Assembly: GCA_013397865.1 (NCBI GenBank)
Contig: VZTI01005060.1
Coordinates: 558,001 to 622,000, forward strand
Direction: 5' to 3'
Source of the DNA: Struthidea cinerea
Taxonomy: Eukaryota > Chordata > Aves > Passeriformes > Corcoracidae
Length of the DNA stretch: 64,000 nucleotides
The translations under genes and the position numbers were made by a program. The notes beneath the pieces are model-generated. The model was not told where the DNA came from. It worked only from the letters and a program-made list of their open reading frames with translations, and searched no databases. Within the stretch, counting starts at the first letter, position 1. Each line of letters begins with the position of its first letter. Of this stretch, positions 62,981-64,000 are shown in pieces.

Positions 62981-63123
62981 CTCATTTCCATACACCATTA
63001 GATGATGGGTTGTGATAAGAGATTTGAAGACCACTACCCAGCTACTGTTGGTAGTTCTTTCAAATAAACTATCCGCCAGTTGTGGGATGTTCACATTCAT
63101 CTCATTCGTGCACTGGATTAAAT
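62981..63123 (-). CDS. PICALM: PICALM exon 2 (ANTH domain)
   Basis: 143 bases, starting with two bases of a split Tyr codon and ending on a codon boundary; acceptor ttattgcag, donor gtaata. It encodes residues about 44-91 in human numbering: LIQCTNEMNVNIPQLAD, then FERTTNSSW, then LITTHHLMVYGNE. This is near-identical to human and forms the early helices of the ANTH domain. Confidence 0.97.
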
Positions 63124-64000
63124 CTGCAATAAAGAAATTTCTGTTATTATTATCAGTTTTATGAAGGAAGATCAATAATGTTCCCCAAAAAATCAGTACA
63201 TTCATTTTATGTAGTAATATTTTTGATGAAAACTGAGGGGTTTTCCAGTAAAATAAATATTGAAAAGCACCATGGCTTGCGTCTACCAGAACTTTGTAAT
63301 ACAAAGTTCACTCTGCTCACTGACAAGATTCAACTGCTTCTGCAGCTGCCTTAGAAGGCCCTGGAACAGAAGTACCATAATGACTTAACACTACTTCTGA
63401 CTAACAACTCTGAGCTTTCAAACACCTAAAGCATTAAATAGCAAAATAATTATTACATGGTACCATTTAATTAAGTTTTACTGGAAGATTATGACCAGAA
63501 TTAACTGTAATCTCAGATTTCTGGCCTCTTAATGGATCAGTAAACCCTTTTAGACATTGGTTCAACATGAGTAATAAAAGATTCAAATACTGCTTAGTCT
63601 TGATACAATGCAATCAACACATTCAAAAGGGCAGAGGAAATGTTGAATGGAAAAAGGAGCCTCTAGCAACAATGCCAGAAGCTGACAGATTAATTTAGTT
63701 AAAACAAAGTTGGATTGTTAACCAAAAAGATGGTTAGGAGGAGCACAAGACCTGAGGTTAGCTAGCTAAAACAAAGACTTCCAATTTCTTTTCAGCCTGG
63801 ACTCCTGTCACACCTCTGTAAACATGGGGACCTATACTTTCAGTACAACCAATAGAACACTATCTAATCAGTAACTTATTTCCAAAGGCTGATGAAGGAA
63901 GAGATGACTCAAGATCATGACACTGTGTTGACAAATACAACAGAAACAACTATATGATAATACAGCTTACTATTATTTAATATAAAGCTTAACTTAATGC
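63124..64000 (-). other. PICALM first intron, partial
   Basis: Sequence upstream of exon 2 on the minus strand. The start-codon exon and promoter are not in it. I see no repeat or other feature. Confidence 0.7.

Larger units (their letters stand above)
22115..63123 (-). other. PICALM: PICALM gene, coding exon 2 to 3' end
   Basis: Phosphatidylinositol-binding clathrin assembly protein. It binds PIP2 through its N-terminal ANTH domain, recruits clathrin and AP-2, controls coated-vesicle size and sorts small R-SNAREs (VAMP2/3/8) at the plasma membrane (established). Twenty-two exons on the minus strand join in one frame: 1,994 bases including stop. Adding the missing first exon (about 43 codons from memory) gives about 707 residues with every exon included, 659 without the 63- and 81-base cassettes, and 651 if the 24-base microexon is also left out; human is 652. 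Clathrin/adaptor motifs visible in the tail include DIF, NDLLDLQ, DPF, several NPF and FESVF. PIP2-binding lysines of the first exon are outside the window. CR1 fragments (32,945; 36,515; 61,617), a MIR-like SINE (46,497) and one assembly gap (56,035-56,120) lie in introns. The promoter is beyond position 64,000. Confidence 0.95.

Noticed and set aside
1..64000. CRISPR arrays, bacterial operons or other prokaryotic systems
   Set aside because: No regularly spaced repeats, no ribosome-binding-site/ORF operon structure. All recognised coding sequence is split by spliceosomal introns.

Overview
The window is nuclear DNA from a vertebrate, most probably a bird. Two protein-coding genes with conventional GT-AG introns are recognisable. 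The dispersed repeats are CR1 LINE 3' fragments of avian/reptilian type plus an ancient MIR-like SINE, with no Alu or L1. The PICALM introns are several-fold shorter than I recall for mammals, which also favours a bird. Species cannot be told. The window contains one 86-base assembly gap.

Positions 1-16,665, plus strand: nine coding exons of CCDC83, a coiled-coil protein. The exons join in one open frame of 376 codons plus a stop at 16,617. The N-terminal coding part (about 35-40 residues by comparison with the human protein from memory) was not found and probably lies before position 1. Introns hold two CR1 fragments, a probable old retroviral LTR and a possible MIR relic.

Positions 16,666-22,115: intergenic DNA between two genes that face each other tail to tail. 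I see no convincing gene here, only an unexplained protein-like frame at 21,244-21,579.

Positions 22,115-63,123, minus strand: coding exons 2 to 23 of PICALM (CALM), the clathrin-assembly adaptor of endocytosis. The start codon and the first about 43 residues lie beyond position 64,000. The exons encode most of the lipid-binding ANTH domain (exons 2-9), then a long disordered tail with clathrin, AP-2 and EH-domain binding motifs. All exon phases agree. The tail carries several exons that look alternatively spliced: 63- and 81-base cassettes, a 24-base microexon, and a 31-base microexon that cannot be skipped without a premature stop. Only five codons, including the stop, lie in the last exon, which is followed by an AT-rich 3' UTR.

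The CCDC83-PICALM neighbourhood and orientation match human chromosome 11q14 as I know it, so this is conserved synteny rather than a novel locus. I found no tRNA, rRNA, CRISPR or bacterial-type system. The most interesting items are the NPF-rich cassette exon of PICALM, the cluster of small exons in its tail, and two unexplained protein-like stretches downstream or inside the gene.
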